From: Effrenium voratum
Taxonomy: Eukaryota; Sar; Dinophyceae; Suessiales; Symbiodiniaceae
Length of the DNA stretch: 64,000 nucleotides
Assembly: GCA_963377175.1 (NCBI GenBank)
Contig: CAUJNA010000569.1
Span: 1,207,774-1,271,773 of the forward strand
Reading direction: 5' to 3'
Positions 44,565 to 55,439 of this stretch are shown here, piece by piece; position 1 is the stretch's first letter; each line of letters opens with the position of its first letter. The notes under the pieces were generated by a model. The model worked only from the letters and a program-made list of their open reading frames with translations. It was not told where the DNA came from and ran no database searches. A program made the position numbers and the translations under genes.

Positions 44565-44840
44565 AGCTCTAGCTCGAAGTCACAGCTTTTCAGTGCGTGG
44601 TGTACGACTATACAAAATACGTTGCGGCAGCTCATTCGGAAGCCGCAGCTTGCCAGTACAAATGTAGTATACCAACTGCACTTTGGCAGCTCCAGGGTAG
44701 CTGCTTAGATTCGGCATGGCCGCCAATGAGTTGGCTCTCAGTTGGGCCTCGATTTGGGCCCTGCAAGTGAATGATTCCGCAATCTTGGCGTGCGACAACA
44801 ACTTGGACCTGATGCGCGTGTGTCTTCTGGCCTGCTGTTA
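44565..44840 (+). repeat. Hairpin minisatellite family, locus 3, plus shared module
   Basis: Units begin CTCTAGCTCGAAGTCACAGCTTTTCAGTGCG and continue GTTGCGGCAGCTC...GCCGCAGCTTGCCAGTACAAATGTAG...GCACTTTGGCAGCTCC, matching the 2.6-kb family in the same orientation. The module GGGCCCTGCAAGTGAATGATT with CCGCAATCTTGG and CTTGGACCTGATG follows at 44755-44813. Confidence 0.7.
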
Positions 44841-45898
44841 AGGATCTATTTTTCTGAGTTCGCACTCTTATGAAAAACATATCACTACATAGGAAACACA
44901 TCGCTACAAGGTTTTCACCACATTTGCCAACACAACGCTGACTACAAGGCTCAGGTCTCTCACAAGCTTTTACTGCTCCTTCAGTGTTGAGGCAAATGTT
45001 GACAGGGGCTGGTGAAGCTGAGGGGCGATGTTGAGGGTGGAACAGGCTAAGCTGCTGCTAAGTGATATAGTAGACTAAACAAAACTGTTAAGGACGTATG
45101 GCCCCAAAACATTTTGGGCCCAGCAGAACTGTGACTTACCATTTTACCTACTCTAGTTTTTTGTTACTTTAGTATTTTGATTGTTTTAGTTGTCCGAAAA
45201 ATTAAATTTTTTCACGCGTGAGCGGTGATGTTTGTATACGTGTTTACTTTGGCTGTTCTGAGTCTTGTTGGGTTGTAATTGGTTCGTGTTACTGCGCGGC
45301 TGAGCCGCGCATTTCGGCTATAGAACTTGATGCGCTGTGTATGAGTATACAAATGTGTAACTTTATATAAATACAATTTGCGCGATGTGCATATAAATAT
45401 GCAGCCACGCTGCTTGCGCGGAACGGCTGCCAACCGCGGCAACTTGGTTTTTCTGCTGGCGCAGCAGAGATTGATCCGTATCCCACAGCCGCAGGTCAGG
45501 CGCAGAGTTTCGTCCTGCCTGAAATCTGATCCTTGCTGTACAATTGGATGTTATTGCAGAAGCCCCACCGAAAGCAGCAACATGCCGTGATGTGCCGCGA
45601 TGCGCCACGGCTTTGTTCTGGAGCGTTCTTTTTTGGACGTGCCGCGGCCTTGTTTGCTTCACCTTCTGTAAACGCACATGCTTTTTGCGGCCCCGGCATG
45701 TGCCGCGAAGCGCCGCGAAGCACCGCGAAGCACCGCAGAAAAACCCAGAGACTGGAAACTTGCAAGCGCAGTCGCAAACAAAACTCCTGGCCAGAAGAAC
45801 TTTGCCACAGTCGAAAGGGGGAAGGTGGGAAGCAAAATCAGCATTCTTTGCATTTGTGTTTTGTGTTGCCCGTACAGTCTGCAGAAAAATCATTCGCG
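44841..45898. other. Intergenic DNA with a CCGCGAAGCAC short repeat
   Basis: No gene is supported. Long frames occur on both strands (minus 45363-45893, plus 45533-46117), and neither has a domain. A short run of GCCGCGAAGC/ACCGCGAAGC words lies at about 45701-45735 and a related GTGCCGCGATGC stretch at 45589-45612. Confidence 0.45.
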
Positions 45899-46435
45899 CG
45901 CGCCTATTGTCTTTGGGCAGCTTGGGGAGACCTTCGGCTGGGGCCAGTTTTCGTCAGGCAGGATGTTTTTTGGCAGCTAAATGAGCTGGGCCTAGCATCC
46001 GCGCGAGGAATCGCTGCTCAGCTCCTTAGTTTTTCTGCGGGCTGCGAATTGACGCGAGGTTTCAGGCAGAGGGGTTGTGCTCAGCTGGCTGTTTTCTGCG
46101 TCAAAGGTGCGAGGTAGAGGAACTTTGCTGCTCTGCAGCTTGTTTTTTGTTGGTGGGTCTCTGACTTGTGGCCGGGCTTCAGGTAGGGGTAAGGGGGTTT
46201 GGCCTGCTGCTGCGCACTTCTGCGGCGAAGTTTTCACAAGCAGGAGTTTTGGGGAGCCTGTTCTTCGCAAGCGCGCTTGTTAATCGGTCATCAGACTCGC
46301 TATTTTTTCATGTGTGTTTTCCGTTCAGCAGCCGCAGCAGGAAGCTTTCGCGTGAGTCTTGTGTCTTTGGGCAGCCTGAGTTTCCTACGTGTGGCTGGGG
46401 CCAGTTTTCGCTAGGCAGGATCTTTTGACAGCTAC
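45899..46435 (+). repeat. Diverged direct duplication, about 455 bp apart
   Basis: TGTCTTTGGGCAGC...GGCTGGGGCCAGTTTTCG...AGGCAGGAT...TTTTGGCAGCTA at 45908-45978 recurs as TGTCTTTGGGCAGC...GGCTGGGGCCAGTTTTCG...AGGCAGGAT...TTTTGACAGCTA at 46363-46433. The sequence between shows weaker resemblance. Confidence 0.65.
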
Positions 46436-46499
46436 CTTTGCCGAACCTGACTGTGCGCTACCTGCAGTGGGCTGCTGCAGCTAGAAGCTGACTCTGCAG

Positions 46500-46735
46500 G
46501 CCAGGTTTCAGGCACACCTGCAGTGGGTTTTCGCGGCGAGCTTTCCAGCAGCAGATTTTTGCATGGGAGCCTTCGCTTCACATGTGACACGCGGGTTTCC
46601 ACGGCGAGCGTTTCAGCAGCAGGATTTTCCCATGGGAGCCTTCACTTCACATGTGATGTCTGTATAATGGAACAGGCGGGTTTCCAAGGTGAGCGCTTCA
46701 GCAGCAGGCTTTCTTCATGGGAGCCCCCCCTTCAT
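46500..46735 (+). repeat. Minisatellite, three units of about 75-90 bp
   Basis: Consensus GCGGGTTTCCACGGCGAG, then C(G/T)TTTCAGCAGCAG, then a CATGGGAGCC word, then TTCACTTCACATGTGA. Units start near 46516, 46589 and 46675. The last one lacks the CACATGTGA end. Confidence 0.75.
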
Positions 46736-47560
46736 GCGCAAACATGTTCGTAATATAGAGAGTAGCAAACATGTCCGCGGAGCACAGGCTCCCGCAAACC
46801 CCTGCTGTCGAAATTATTGCGCAGTCGCATGCGATTTCGCTGCTACACAAAGCCTGCTGTGAAAAAAAGCGTCTCAGGCAAATCTCGAGCAACCAACCGG
46901 TGAAAGCGAAACGTGTCAATCTCAATACATCCGCGCATTGAATATGGACATGAGCTGTGCCGCAAGCCGCGTGCTTGCGCGGCACGCGAAATGATGGCGG
47001 CGGCGCCGCGTCAATAATGCACGTGTTTTCCAAAACTATACAGATCTTGCAGCATGCCAATCGCGCAAAGTTAGCCACGATTCATGCAAAACTCGACAAT
47101 TCGTAGCGCTTTCCGCATTCTCTGTAGCTTTTGCCAAAGAAGTGCAAAAATGTCGTCCAAACAGGTATTTCCAGCTATTTCAATTTTTCTCATTGTAGTT
47201 TTCAAAAAATTAGTTCTAGCTACCTTAGATACACAACTGCTAGTTCTGCTAACCTTGACTACAAGCCTTCTTATGCAAATTAAGGAGACCAGGTTGCGAG
47301 TGAGTGCCAGCAGTACTGGGGGTGGAGTCGCGCCTGCGTCTGGGCCTGGAACCCACCCCCCCAAATTTACCACAAGCTTTCACCAGACTTTTTTTTTGCC
47401 AGATTTGCCACAAGGTTTCGCTAGATTTGTTTCGCCACATTTGCCACAAGCACACAGGAGCAAGTCTGTGCAAGGGCTTCATGTTTGGGCCTAGGCAACA
47501 GAGCAGCGAGCATGCTTTGTGAACATGATGGTGGCATGCTAAATGCTCACTGGACGCGAA
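46736..47560. other. Intergenic DNA with a TTTGCCACAAG-type short repeat
   Basis: No recognised gene. Plus 47084-47494 (136 codons) begins with a hydrophobic segment (VFPAISIFLIVVFKKLVLAT) but looks non-coding downstream. At about 47366-47455, ACCACAAGCTTTCACCAG, TTTGCCACAAGGTTTCG and TTTGCCACAAG words repeat. Their reverse complements occur at 58905-59135. Confidence 0.45.
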
Positions 47561-48430
47561 GCGCCCAGGAGGGAAGAACTTTTATAATTGGGGCCTGGGG
47601 TATGGTATTTCAGTTTGGGGTAGGTCTTCACCAAAAGGGTTCCTGAGGAATTCTACACTGATTTCAACATTTTCTACATTTTCTCATGTAATAACAGTCT
47701 AACAGTGTAACAGACCATGTTTAAGCTTTCTGGGGGAGAAAGGCAGGGGGGTTCCGCATTAGTCTGCTTGCTATGTTGAAAACGTGCAAATTTTGAAAAC
47801 CATTTTCTGAAACACTGTGTTTTTAATCAGACGTGTTCTAAAACACCTTGTTTTGCTATGTTTGCTATGTTGCCGTCACTCTGTCTGCTGCGTTGCCGTC
47901 ACTTTCTGAGCCATATTGATGCTACCCATCAACAAACCCACATTTCAGCGTTGAACCCAGCCCCACAAGCCCAGACCCGCTCCCAAAAAAAAATGAGAAA
48001 ATGCCTTATATAGTTTACAGCGTGTGGCAAGGGGTTTTGAAGCAGGTGACATTGTAGATTATTTTTCACCAACAACGAAGCAAACGTAAAGGTAGTGCAG
48101 AATAACAAACCATTGAACAAGCTAATCACCAAGAAAGATTATTGTCACAACACAAACAAACCATTACCAACATGGTTTGAAAACAAACTCAACCAAGCCA
48201 GCACCACACTGGATTTGAACAATTTCAACTTCGTATAAAAGCTTCAAAGACGATGAGGGGAATTAAAACGGCAAAAAAATACAGGGCTAGACCAGCAGCC
48301 AAAACATCAGACACATTTACAGCATTGAAGGGATATGCCAACACCTTTTCAATAACAAACGTACCATTCAAGGGATACAGGGGCTCACATATCTGAAGTG
48401 GCAAGAAAAAAGACTGTCAGAATATCTTAG
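47561..48430. other. Left flank of the AT-rich segment
   Basis: Base composition changes here from GC-rich to AT-rich. No gene can be supported. A minus frame at 47929-48132 lacks motifs. The remains of the polymerase gene begin just downstream. Confidence 0.5.
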
Positions 48431-50945
48431 CAAGGAGCAATGAACATCATTCTGGATGTTGATGTCCTCTCTGGTCATCAAGAAACAGAAGCACCAATGA
48501 AGGTTTCAATCAGAAGCAGGAGGTACAACATTGTCAACAATGCTGATTTGAAAAGGGCACTTGACAACACGCCGAAAGACATTGCGTTACAAAATGAAAA
48601 TGAGAACGCGCAAGGTCAGGTTTCAAAATAAACAACGTCCAAAAACATCCACTGTGATAAATACAACCCGAACAGGACAGGGAAGTAGTCAATAAGCAAG
48701 GCATGTGTCAACATACAAGACGATGATGGGTCCTGTTTTACATGCTCTCCGTTACTTGAATTTTATGAAGTCTTCAAGAAAAGCCATCCACAACATATGA
48801 GACACTACAAGAACCTACTGACTACCGAAGGCTTAAGTAAATGGAATGGTGCAAATTTTCCAGCATCCAATGGTGACATTGACACATCTGAAACCATTAA
48901 CAAAACTTCATTTCAGTTGAAGATGAAAACCAGACCATCAGAGCAGACTGAATACAAAGATTGAAAGACCTTCTTGTCATATCAGAATACTACGAATTGA
49001 GAAAGATAACAATGAAATAATCAAAGACTACAGCCGGCTCATGGGCAGCCAAGTAAACAAATATAACAGGAAAACATGTTCTTGTAGATACTGTCAGCAC
49101 AGTTTTGCAACAGCAAATCCCACTCAATACACAGTTGTATGGCAAATGGCATTCAACACACTTGATTGCCAAAAGAAGGACCTACAATGAAACTTGAAAA
49201 CGCTGTAAGAAACTGAGAGCGCCATGGTAACACACGGTGGTATTGAATGTTTAAAAACAGAATCATTAGATAGCATCAAAGGGACTTACAAGGCAACACT
49301 TCTTTGGCAAGCGAGGGGCGCCTACCAGAACCATAGACTCAGCGGTTCTACGCTTAGCCTTATTAATGCTTCTAGTGGAGACATCAAAACCATTTTAATA
49401 CAGAGGTGAAGATTGTAAGGTTCAGTGTCAGTGAAAAGTACACAAGATATGAGGGACGGCGTTGTGGAACCCATGAAAAAGTCCAAAGATACTCATGGAC
49501 AGATTTAAATGTGACTTCAAACATTCAGCAGCGAAAAGTGTTTCTTATGTAATAGAGCTTTTGGTAGTAGAGTAGAAGCGAGAAGCGCTGCCACTTTACA
49601 GGAGTGTAAAAGAGGAGCGGCTCATATGACATGTGATATTGACCATTGGCTTTAAAAGCTCGAGATAGTTTATTGCATTTTCATTAAACAGACGTGAATT
49701 CATGGACAGTTTCAGTTTCATATCATCGTCGATTGAAGAGTTGTGTCACTGCTGTCTTGCGCTTGCCCGTGACAGCATCTGCGTCACCGCTTCTTTTTTA
49801 ACATTTCATTATAAGTAGGGCATTTCAGTATCTCGTGCCTAAGTTGCTGATCATTATGTTTATAATTATTGATACACTGTGTCAAGCGATTCAAATCTTT
49901 TGTTACTTTACCATTCCCCTTCAACTCGACAATCTTCCATTTTTCTCGTGTCGTTAATCATTCACTTTCGTTGTCCATGTTCCACTGTTTATGAGCTTCC
50001 CCGCCAGTCCCATCAAGTAAGTTCTACCAGTGTCCCTTTTTTCTGCTTCCTCTTCTTTTGAAAAAAATCAGCTCAAAGAAGAAAACGCTAAATCTCATAA
50101 AGCTAATTGTAACAAAATGGGGAAGATATTGAGGGAAAATGCCCGAAGGAATGCCACGACAAACATACCGACTATCCGATAGCACCAGGAAGTAGAAATG
50201 ATTGGTGAACAAACGTACGTTTTACACATACAGTAGGTACATTGAAAGCTAAAACAATGATTGAAAATGAAAAAGACAAGAAGAGGTATAGAGTTTAGGC
50301 ACAATAAATGGCTAAAACCGTGGACTGGCTTTGCCACGGAGAAGGGAAAGAACGCTACAAGCGGTTTTGGGAAAGATATGTAGAAGATAATGAATGATGC
50401 TGTTCATGGAAACTCAGCAGAATTTTAGAAACCAAATTGATAGCGAGCTCGTTGATGCACATGAACGCTGCCCAACATGTTCAAATGACCAGGCGTATCA
50501 CTGAAAACCTTGTAGGAATGACTAAACTGTCTGTGTCTGTGTATATTAACCCTACATGTTCATTAGACTTCTATTCAAAATACTATGATAGAAAGATTAC
50601 AGATGATGTTTAGATGCATCTAAAACACACATTCCGACATAAACATGTTTATTCAGTTTCACCACTTTCAAACCGAAAACATTGATGATGGTTTTGATGA
50701 CATTTCACAGTTTATTGGCGTTATGATGTTGAATTCCAATATTATGGCAAACAATAAGAAGAAACTGGGTTGCTTTATAAATGATTGTGAAGCTAAGTTA
50801 AGAACAGACTTCATGGCCCTGAAACCCAAAACACACTGTTTCAAATCTCATAATGAAACAAAAGAGGAAAAGAAAGAGGAACGGCGTCCCCAAACAACAG
50901 GCCAAGAAAGATCTGACCTACAACCGTTACAATGAGACATTACAG
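48430..50945 (+). pseudogene. Decayed family-B DNA polymerase of Polinton/Maverick type
   Basis: Plus-strand blocks, in order, match the protein-primed family-B polymerase of Polinton/Maverick elements. N-terminal: VDVLSGH...RSRRYNIV (48440-48520), then SKACVNIQDDDGSCF and FKKSHPQHMRHYKNL...WNGANFPASNGDID (48689-48961). Then IKDYSRLMGSQVNKY and a CSCRYCQHSF zinc-finger-like site (about 49018-49100), and CFLCNRAF...RGAAHMTCDID (49540-49635). Palm: RGIEFRHNKWLKP, then KIMNDAVHGNS, the usual KLMNNAxxG position (50281-50413), followed by FRNQIDSELVDAHE. Thumb: FQTENIDDGFDDI and KKKLGCFINDCEAK...DFMALKPK (50645-50830), then in another frame GVPKQQAKKDLTY (about 50891-50930). Many stops and frameshifts; the catalytic DTDS block is not readable. 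It ends just left of the inserted retroelement. Recalled, not searched. Confidence 0.75.
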
Positions 50946-50998
50946 CCACTTCAAAGTTCAAGGCGCACAACCACAAGTGGGCAGGGAAGCGTGGGAGA

Positions 50999-51058
50999 AG
51001 CTTGAGCGTTAAACGTCGGTCGCTCAAGCATGTGCTCTTCGAACATCAGTGAACAGCC
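50999..51058 (+). repeat. Terminal direct repeat of the retroelement, left copy
   Basis: AGCTTGAGCGTTAAACGTCG...CTCAAGCATGTG...AACATCAGTGAACAGCC matches the right copy at 55377-55435 over about 59 bp, with roughly a dozen differences. Resemblance may extend about 35 bp further upstream (ACAACCACAAGTGGG versus AGCAACCAAGTGAGG). Confidence 0.75.
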
Positions 51059-51163
51059 TTCTGATCCGCGCCAAATTTTCCGTGGAGAGGGACAGATCTA
51101 TGTTGAAGACGCGCGCGCGCCGTTCAAGGCATGCGCATCATCAGTGCGCATGAACTGTCTGGG

Positions 51164-51835
51164 TCACCGAAAAAACAATTTGTGAATGGGCTCAGCAATG
51201 TGGGCGCAGATACTGTCTCCGACACACGAGGCGAGCCGCTGGTACAAAGACTGAGGATAAGGTTCGGCGAGCCTGGCGCGAAACACTCCGCCCTTGGTCC
51301 CAATCAGCTGCTCCTGCGGCCGCCCGGACTGCGAGCAGCGTCCGCGCTTGGGGTGGCATTGGGGACGGCAATGCCTGATGTCCAGGAAAGAAAACATGAG
51401 ACGGGTGCGTTTGCGACAAGCACATCCCTCTTCGCTGAAATCGGTGAAAGCATGGTCTACATGCCGATCGTCCAAAAGATGCTTGATCGGGCGGGGGGGC
51501 GTCCCGCAGCATTGAAGTCAAGGGGTTCTCCAGCACAACGGGGATTCGTAACCTGACACACCAGCAGAAAACCAGGGCAGAAAAGCGTAGGAAAGCGTTT
51601 CCAACTTCAGCTTTGTGGAGGTCAGTGTCTGACAACTCAGGCAGCCCCCAAATGAAATCTTGGCTCCTAAAAGGAAAAGGCCAATTTTGAGACCGCGCCT
51701 TCTTTTTACTAGCACAAATCGCTGGAGTGTGTCCGGTGAGATCAAACTGTGGCCCATGCCTGATGTCAGCTTCAACCACCTGGCTGGGCACTTGTTTGCG
51801 AAGCGCCTTGGAGAAATTGCCTGATCCGGAGAGTT
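51164..51835 (-). pseudogene. Decayed methyltransferase-like domain of the retroelement
   Basis: SGSGNFSKALRKQ (about 51825-51790) fits the S-adenosylmethionine-binding loop, and VEADIRHGPQFDLT the following acidic motif. PFRSQDFIWGLPELSD, VGNAFLRFSALVF and IPVVLENPLTSMLRDAP (about 51660-51510) follow. The C-terminal part, in another frame, has KRTRLMFSF and RLAEPYPQSLYQRLA (about 51415-51250). Class I methyltransferase-like domains occur in DIRS elements and in related dinoflagellate proteins. Its start overlaps the recombinase Tyr region, which suggests a lost linker. Confidence 0.7.
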
Positions 51836-52735
51836 GACGTAGCGGCGCACGGGCCACGGTGTCTTCCAAAGATCTGAGATTCTGCAGTTGGTCTGCGCTC
51901 GCACATTTGGTAGCAGCAGTTGACGCCAACTCTTCCGTGCTCCAGCTGAGACAGACACTTCAGGAAGATGCGACCCCCGTCCGCGTGTGCAAAGTTATAG
52001 CGTGGATCGCCGGGCTTCTGCGCTTACTTCTGCTTGTGGAGCAAGAGGTAGGGCTGGTCGATCACCAGGATCTCGTCCATCTCTCCCACCTTTGACGGCT
52101 GCAGATTCCGCGTTGGCAAGGCCGAGCACCACCATCTAGTGCTTCTGCAAGCGCGAGGGCGGGACCAGGCTTTGCACAGGAGCTTCAACACCTTGCCTGG
52201 TCTGGAACAGACCCCCAGGTCAACAGTGCCACCTGGTTGATTTTTATTGGGACCCTTCCCAAAGGAAGCTCGTCGAAATCCTTCGCAGCTCTGGATCCGG
52301 GTCCGCAGTCTTCTTGATGTCTGGCCTCATGTAGCGAATGCCATCAGCGTGTGAACATCTGCAATGTTGTGGCCCTCGGCAAACACGACATTGATGTGAG
52401 CGGTGACTCTCATTGTCGTCCGACTTGGGAAAAGCTGTTTGCAGGCCTAACCAGGCTCTCTGTAGCTTTCCTCGCGTGAGCAGGTGATGGACCTTCTTTC
52501 TAGAAATGTCGGACCTTTCGCAGGGTTCATGTTCTCCATCGTGAAGCTGCGCAACTGCCTCCGGCGCTCGCCCCTGTCCTCTTTCTTGCTGGCTTTGAGG
52601 ATGTCCACTTTGACTCCTCGCTCTGCGACTGATCGCGGACAGAGCTCCTGACGAAGCTGCTTGAGAGCCTCCTTCCGCCATCCATTTGCAGGCTCATTGA
52701 ATTGCAAGGCAACATTCTCTGACTCTCTGACCAAG
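51830..52735 (-). pseudogene. Decayed tyrosine recombinase
   Basis: FLERRSIT...ESY (about 52512-52470) fits the N-terminal core-binding start. VVFAEGHNIADVHTLMAF follows in one frame. Later, SKVGEMDEILVIDQPYLLLH (about 52100-52040) and GDPRYNFAHADGGRIFLKCL (about 52010-51950) match the catalytic-domain approach. PVRRYVNS (about 51852-51829), in a third frame, carries the expected nucleophilic Tyr. The His/Arg box is not intact. It is read through at least three frames. Confidence 0.7.
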
Positions 52736-52749
52736 ACAAACCGGCAGCT

Positions 52750-53475
52750 CGAGCATCAAACACCGGCCCCGTGAAGGACTGTCGGCAGGGTTGAGTTCTT
52801 GATGGAATCCATCTTATGGCAGCCCGCATGCCAGTGGCCAGTAACAGCTCCAACTTGACGACAAGCACGATTCATCCCCTTGCTGCTTCTCCCCTTGAGT
52901 GAGTCAGTCAGAATGAGGTGCTTCTTCATGTGTTGAACAGAGCACCTAGCAAGATGCTGAAATGCCACAACAATTGCTCTGCCCTCCAGAACCGGAATAC
53001 TTTCATGTCTGTTCCATTGCCCGCCAGAAAGTTTCCGCAACTCAGGGGAACATATCCATTCGACGACCCTTATCCCTTGCAAGAGCTGCAGCCAGGTGCC
53101 AAAGTTGGCAGCAGCGGCGTGGCAGCCTCAAGCGACTCAGGTCAGGCAGCTGCAAATGATCCTCCTCGGCCTCTTGCACAAAGCCCTCTTCTTGCTGATT
53201 GAACTTCCAACGGTCGTGAAAACGACCAGCAGAGATTTGATGTCGTCGACGTTGGCCGTCATGACTGCGACCCCACGACCCCAGTGCGAAGCATCTGTAG
53301 CATAGACGTGATCTGACCACTTGGCACCCAGGTCCCGCCTTCTGAGCGGCAGGAGACTGGCCGCCCAGCGCAACTCACCCCGCACCTGAGGCCAAAGAGA
53401 AGCTTCGTCATGAAACAAGCCTGAAAGCAACTCAAGAACCCATAAAAGTGAAGTGGCCCAGCGCTCCTCCACCAA
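52750..53475 (-). pseudogene. Decayed RNase H-like domain of the retroelement
   Basis: SDHVYATDASHWGRGVAVMT (about 53310-53250) matches the TDASxxGxG strand carrying the first catalytic Asp. Further on, VLEGRAIVVAFQHLARC (about 53000-52950) supplies the Glu, and HLILTDSLKGRSS (about 52920-52880) the second Asp, followed by MNRACRQVGAV. All three expected acidic positions can be placed, but they lie in different frames, so the enzyme is broken. Confidence 0.75.
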
Positions 53476-53599
53476 CTGCCCAGTTGCCCTGTTGCAGCGA
53501 AGAACTTCTAGGGTGGCCAGTCGAAGTTTCTACAAACGTCTTGGGGTCACCACCACTTCCAGCTTGGCACGGAAGCAAAGTATCCCCGCCATTACCAGC

Positions 53600-54149
53600 C
53601 TCCACATCGTGCGCAGGAAGCTCTCGTGATCGCAGCTCCCAACCATCTCGGCTGTTCTACCCGGCTCAGTGCTATGAAGTTATCGACGTACTCTGTGTGG
53701 ATCAAGGGGCAAAGGTCAGGGGGGGTATTTTGCCATCAACAAAGCGGTTGTGATGACCCAGACCACCAATATTCTGTGACCACACCGTTGGAACTGCGAA
53801 AAGCTGTTGCCTTTTTCGTAGCTGGGGAGAACCGTCCACTTCGCTGTGCCCCCCCTCTCCCGCCTCAAGGCTCCGCAGCCCGAAAAGATCACGGAGAGAG
53901 TGAGGCAGTTTGATCTGATAGAAGGCATCTGCAATGTCCACGCCAGCAAGCTGAATAGGCCCATGGCTGTCGACTTTGATTGCCGTGAAAGCTGAGCGAC
54001 ACCGGCTCGGGGTTTGCAAACCACATGTTGGTGAGCCGTGGACGAGCCTCTGCCGTCCTGATTTCTTCCAAACGCAGAAAATGCCACACCGTTCACGGAT
54101 GGTCCTCCGAAATTCAATGACACCCAAGGAGTGCAGATTTCTGACAAAA
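53600..54149 (-). pseudogene. Decayed reverse transcriptase (YVDN catalytic box)
   Basis: Motif A region: GVDIADAFYQIKLP (about 53970-53925), with Asp-x-x-Asp-Ala-Phe-Tyr-Gln as in retroelement RTs. It is preceded by CGIFCVWKKSGRQRLV, an entry segment. Downstream, WSQNIGGLGHHNRFVDGKIP, then in the next frame PLIHTEYVDNFIALS, where YVDN (53690-53679) is the catalytic box. Asn replaces the second Asp of YxDD, which I believe is normal for this family. At least two frameshifts. Confidence 0.8.
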
Positions 54150-54920
54150 TCGGCCTAACGCCTACGGTAAAACTTCAGGACACTTTGGGGCTCCATGTGC
54201 TCCGGGCAGTCCACTGAGCCCGGAAACACCAGCTTCATGACGGCCGTCTTGGACTCCACCTCCTTTAAGACGTACGTCATCAGCTCTGGCGCCATTGTGT
54301 CACCAAACTCTCGGCGACTGGCGGAGAAGATCGAGCTCTCAACCCGGAGCCTTTGGCTGGCTCTGCGCCTCCGTCCAGGCCCACGCTCTGACAAGTCAAC
54401 CCCGTCAAACCTTCCTTGCGCAGCGTCTCATGTTCGGCGATGCCCCATGAGTCACTTCGAAGGTTGTAGTTATTCATCCACCATCTGTGATGATCCATGG
54501 GGCCTGGGACATTGCAATCTTTGCTCCTCTTGTAGCAGCTCATTGCTAACATCACGCCAGGTTCTTTTCTCCCTCTTCAGCCCTTGGAACTTGATCCCAA
54601 GAAGCCAAGCATCGGCTGCAGCTTCCGCCCCTCGAAACTCTTGAAGGTCAGCGTCCCTCACCTTCCAGATTGCAAACTACTTGCCCTCCTTCTGCTTGAG
54701 GCCAACATCGCCCCTCAGCACTTCAGTTCGCGCTTGCTGCCCAGCCTGCGCCAGCGGCTCCCGCCCCAGGGGGGTAAGTGAGGGCAGCAGCTGCACGCCG
54801 CGCACACCCCCTGAAAGAGCAAATTGCCATCTCTGGGGCATGTGGAACGCCTGAATGCCTGGGTTCTCCAGACTGATCTGTTCCTCATGCATGTCTAGGT
54901 CTGGAGCGAGCACCACATGC
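54150..54920 (-). pseudogene. Gag-like N-terminal region of the retroelement
   Basis: Minus-strand pieces: GGVRGVQLLPSLTPLG (about 54820-54775), then DADLQEFRGAEAAADAWLLG and REKRTWRDVSNELL (54655-54540), GPMDHHRWWMNNYNLRSDSW (about 54505-54445), and SASRREFGDTM...ELMTYVLKEVESKTAVMK (54330-54240). I recall the PxDHHRWW...SDSWG motif from many dinoflagellate predicted proteins upstream of this RT type. Its role, probably structural or gag-like, is inferred from position. Confidence 0.65.
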
Positions 54921-55376
54921 CAGCCGCGCTCACAAGCGCCTTACGCTCGCGATACAGCAGCGGGCTCGGGAGATCATATGCCACAAAAAACCAGACTAGC
55001 TGGTGTCAGTGACATCGTGATCACAAGGGCCCAATCTCACGCCGCCGTCATAGGAGGACAGCTGTTGCTGCGCCCGACGTGGAACTGACTCCTTCAGCGT
55101 CGCGTGGGTCTTGCGTCTGAGCTGAACCGCACCTTTCGACACCATGCCAGCCGCTCTGTACACTGCAACCAAAAATGCGAAGGCCACCCTCCCTGGTCCA
55201 ATGAATATCCCCAAAGCCAGCACTGTGACAAGCTTAACTGTAGAAGTTGCACGCTGGACAGGATGTACTTCACACGCGCAACTACAACTTACAAGCTCAG
55301 GTCCGGTGGTCGCATGGCGATCAAAGCAAGGCAAGCAACCAAGTGAGGACAACTACGAGATACTGCTGCGTTTACA

Positions 55377-55435
55377 AGCTTCGACGTTAAACATCGGCCA
55401 CTCAAGCATGTCTCCTCAAACATCACTGAACAGCC
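55377..55435 (+). repeat. Terminal direct repeat of the retroelement, right copy
   Basis: AGCTTCGACGTTAAACATCG...CTCAAGCATGTC...AACATCACTGAACAGCC, paired with the left copy at 50999-51058 in the same orientation. AT-rich DNA resumes directly after it. I could not define the target-site duplication. Confidence 0.75.
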
Positions 55436-55439
55436 ATAT

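Larger units (their letters stand above)
50999..55435 (-). mobile_element. Tyrosine-recombinase retroelement (DIRS-like), decayed
   Basis: A GC-rich 4.4-kb block within AT-rich flanks, bounded by about 59-bp direct repeats. On the minus strand the order is gag-like region, reverse transcriptase, RNase H, tyrosine recombinase, methyltransferase-like domain. RT plus tyrosine recombinase plus methyltransferase is the hallmark of DIRS-type elements. In classical DIRS elements the methyltransferase precedes the recombinase; here it follows. Many frameshifts show it is dead. No integrase or aspartic protease is seen. Confidence 0.8.

Noticed and set aside
45363..46117. 176-codon minus and 194-codon plus frames as genes
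   Set aside because: They overlap on opposite strands in GC-rich repeat-bearing DNA and neither has a motif.
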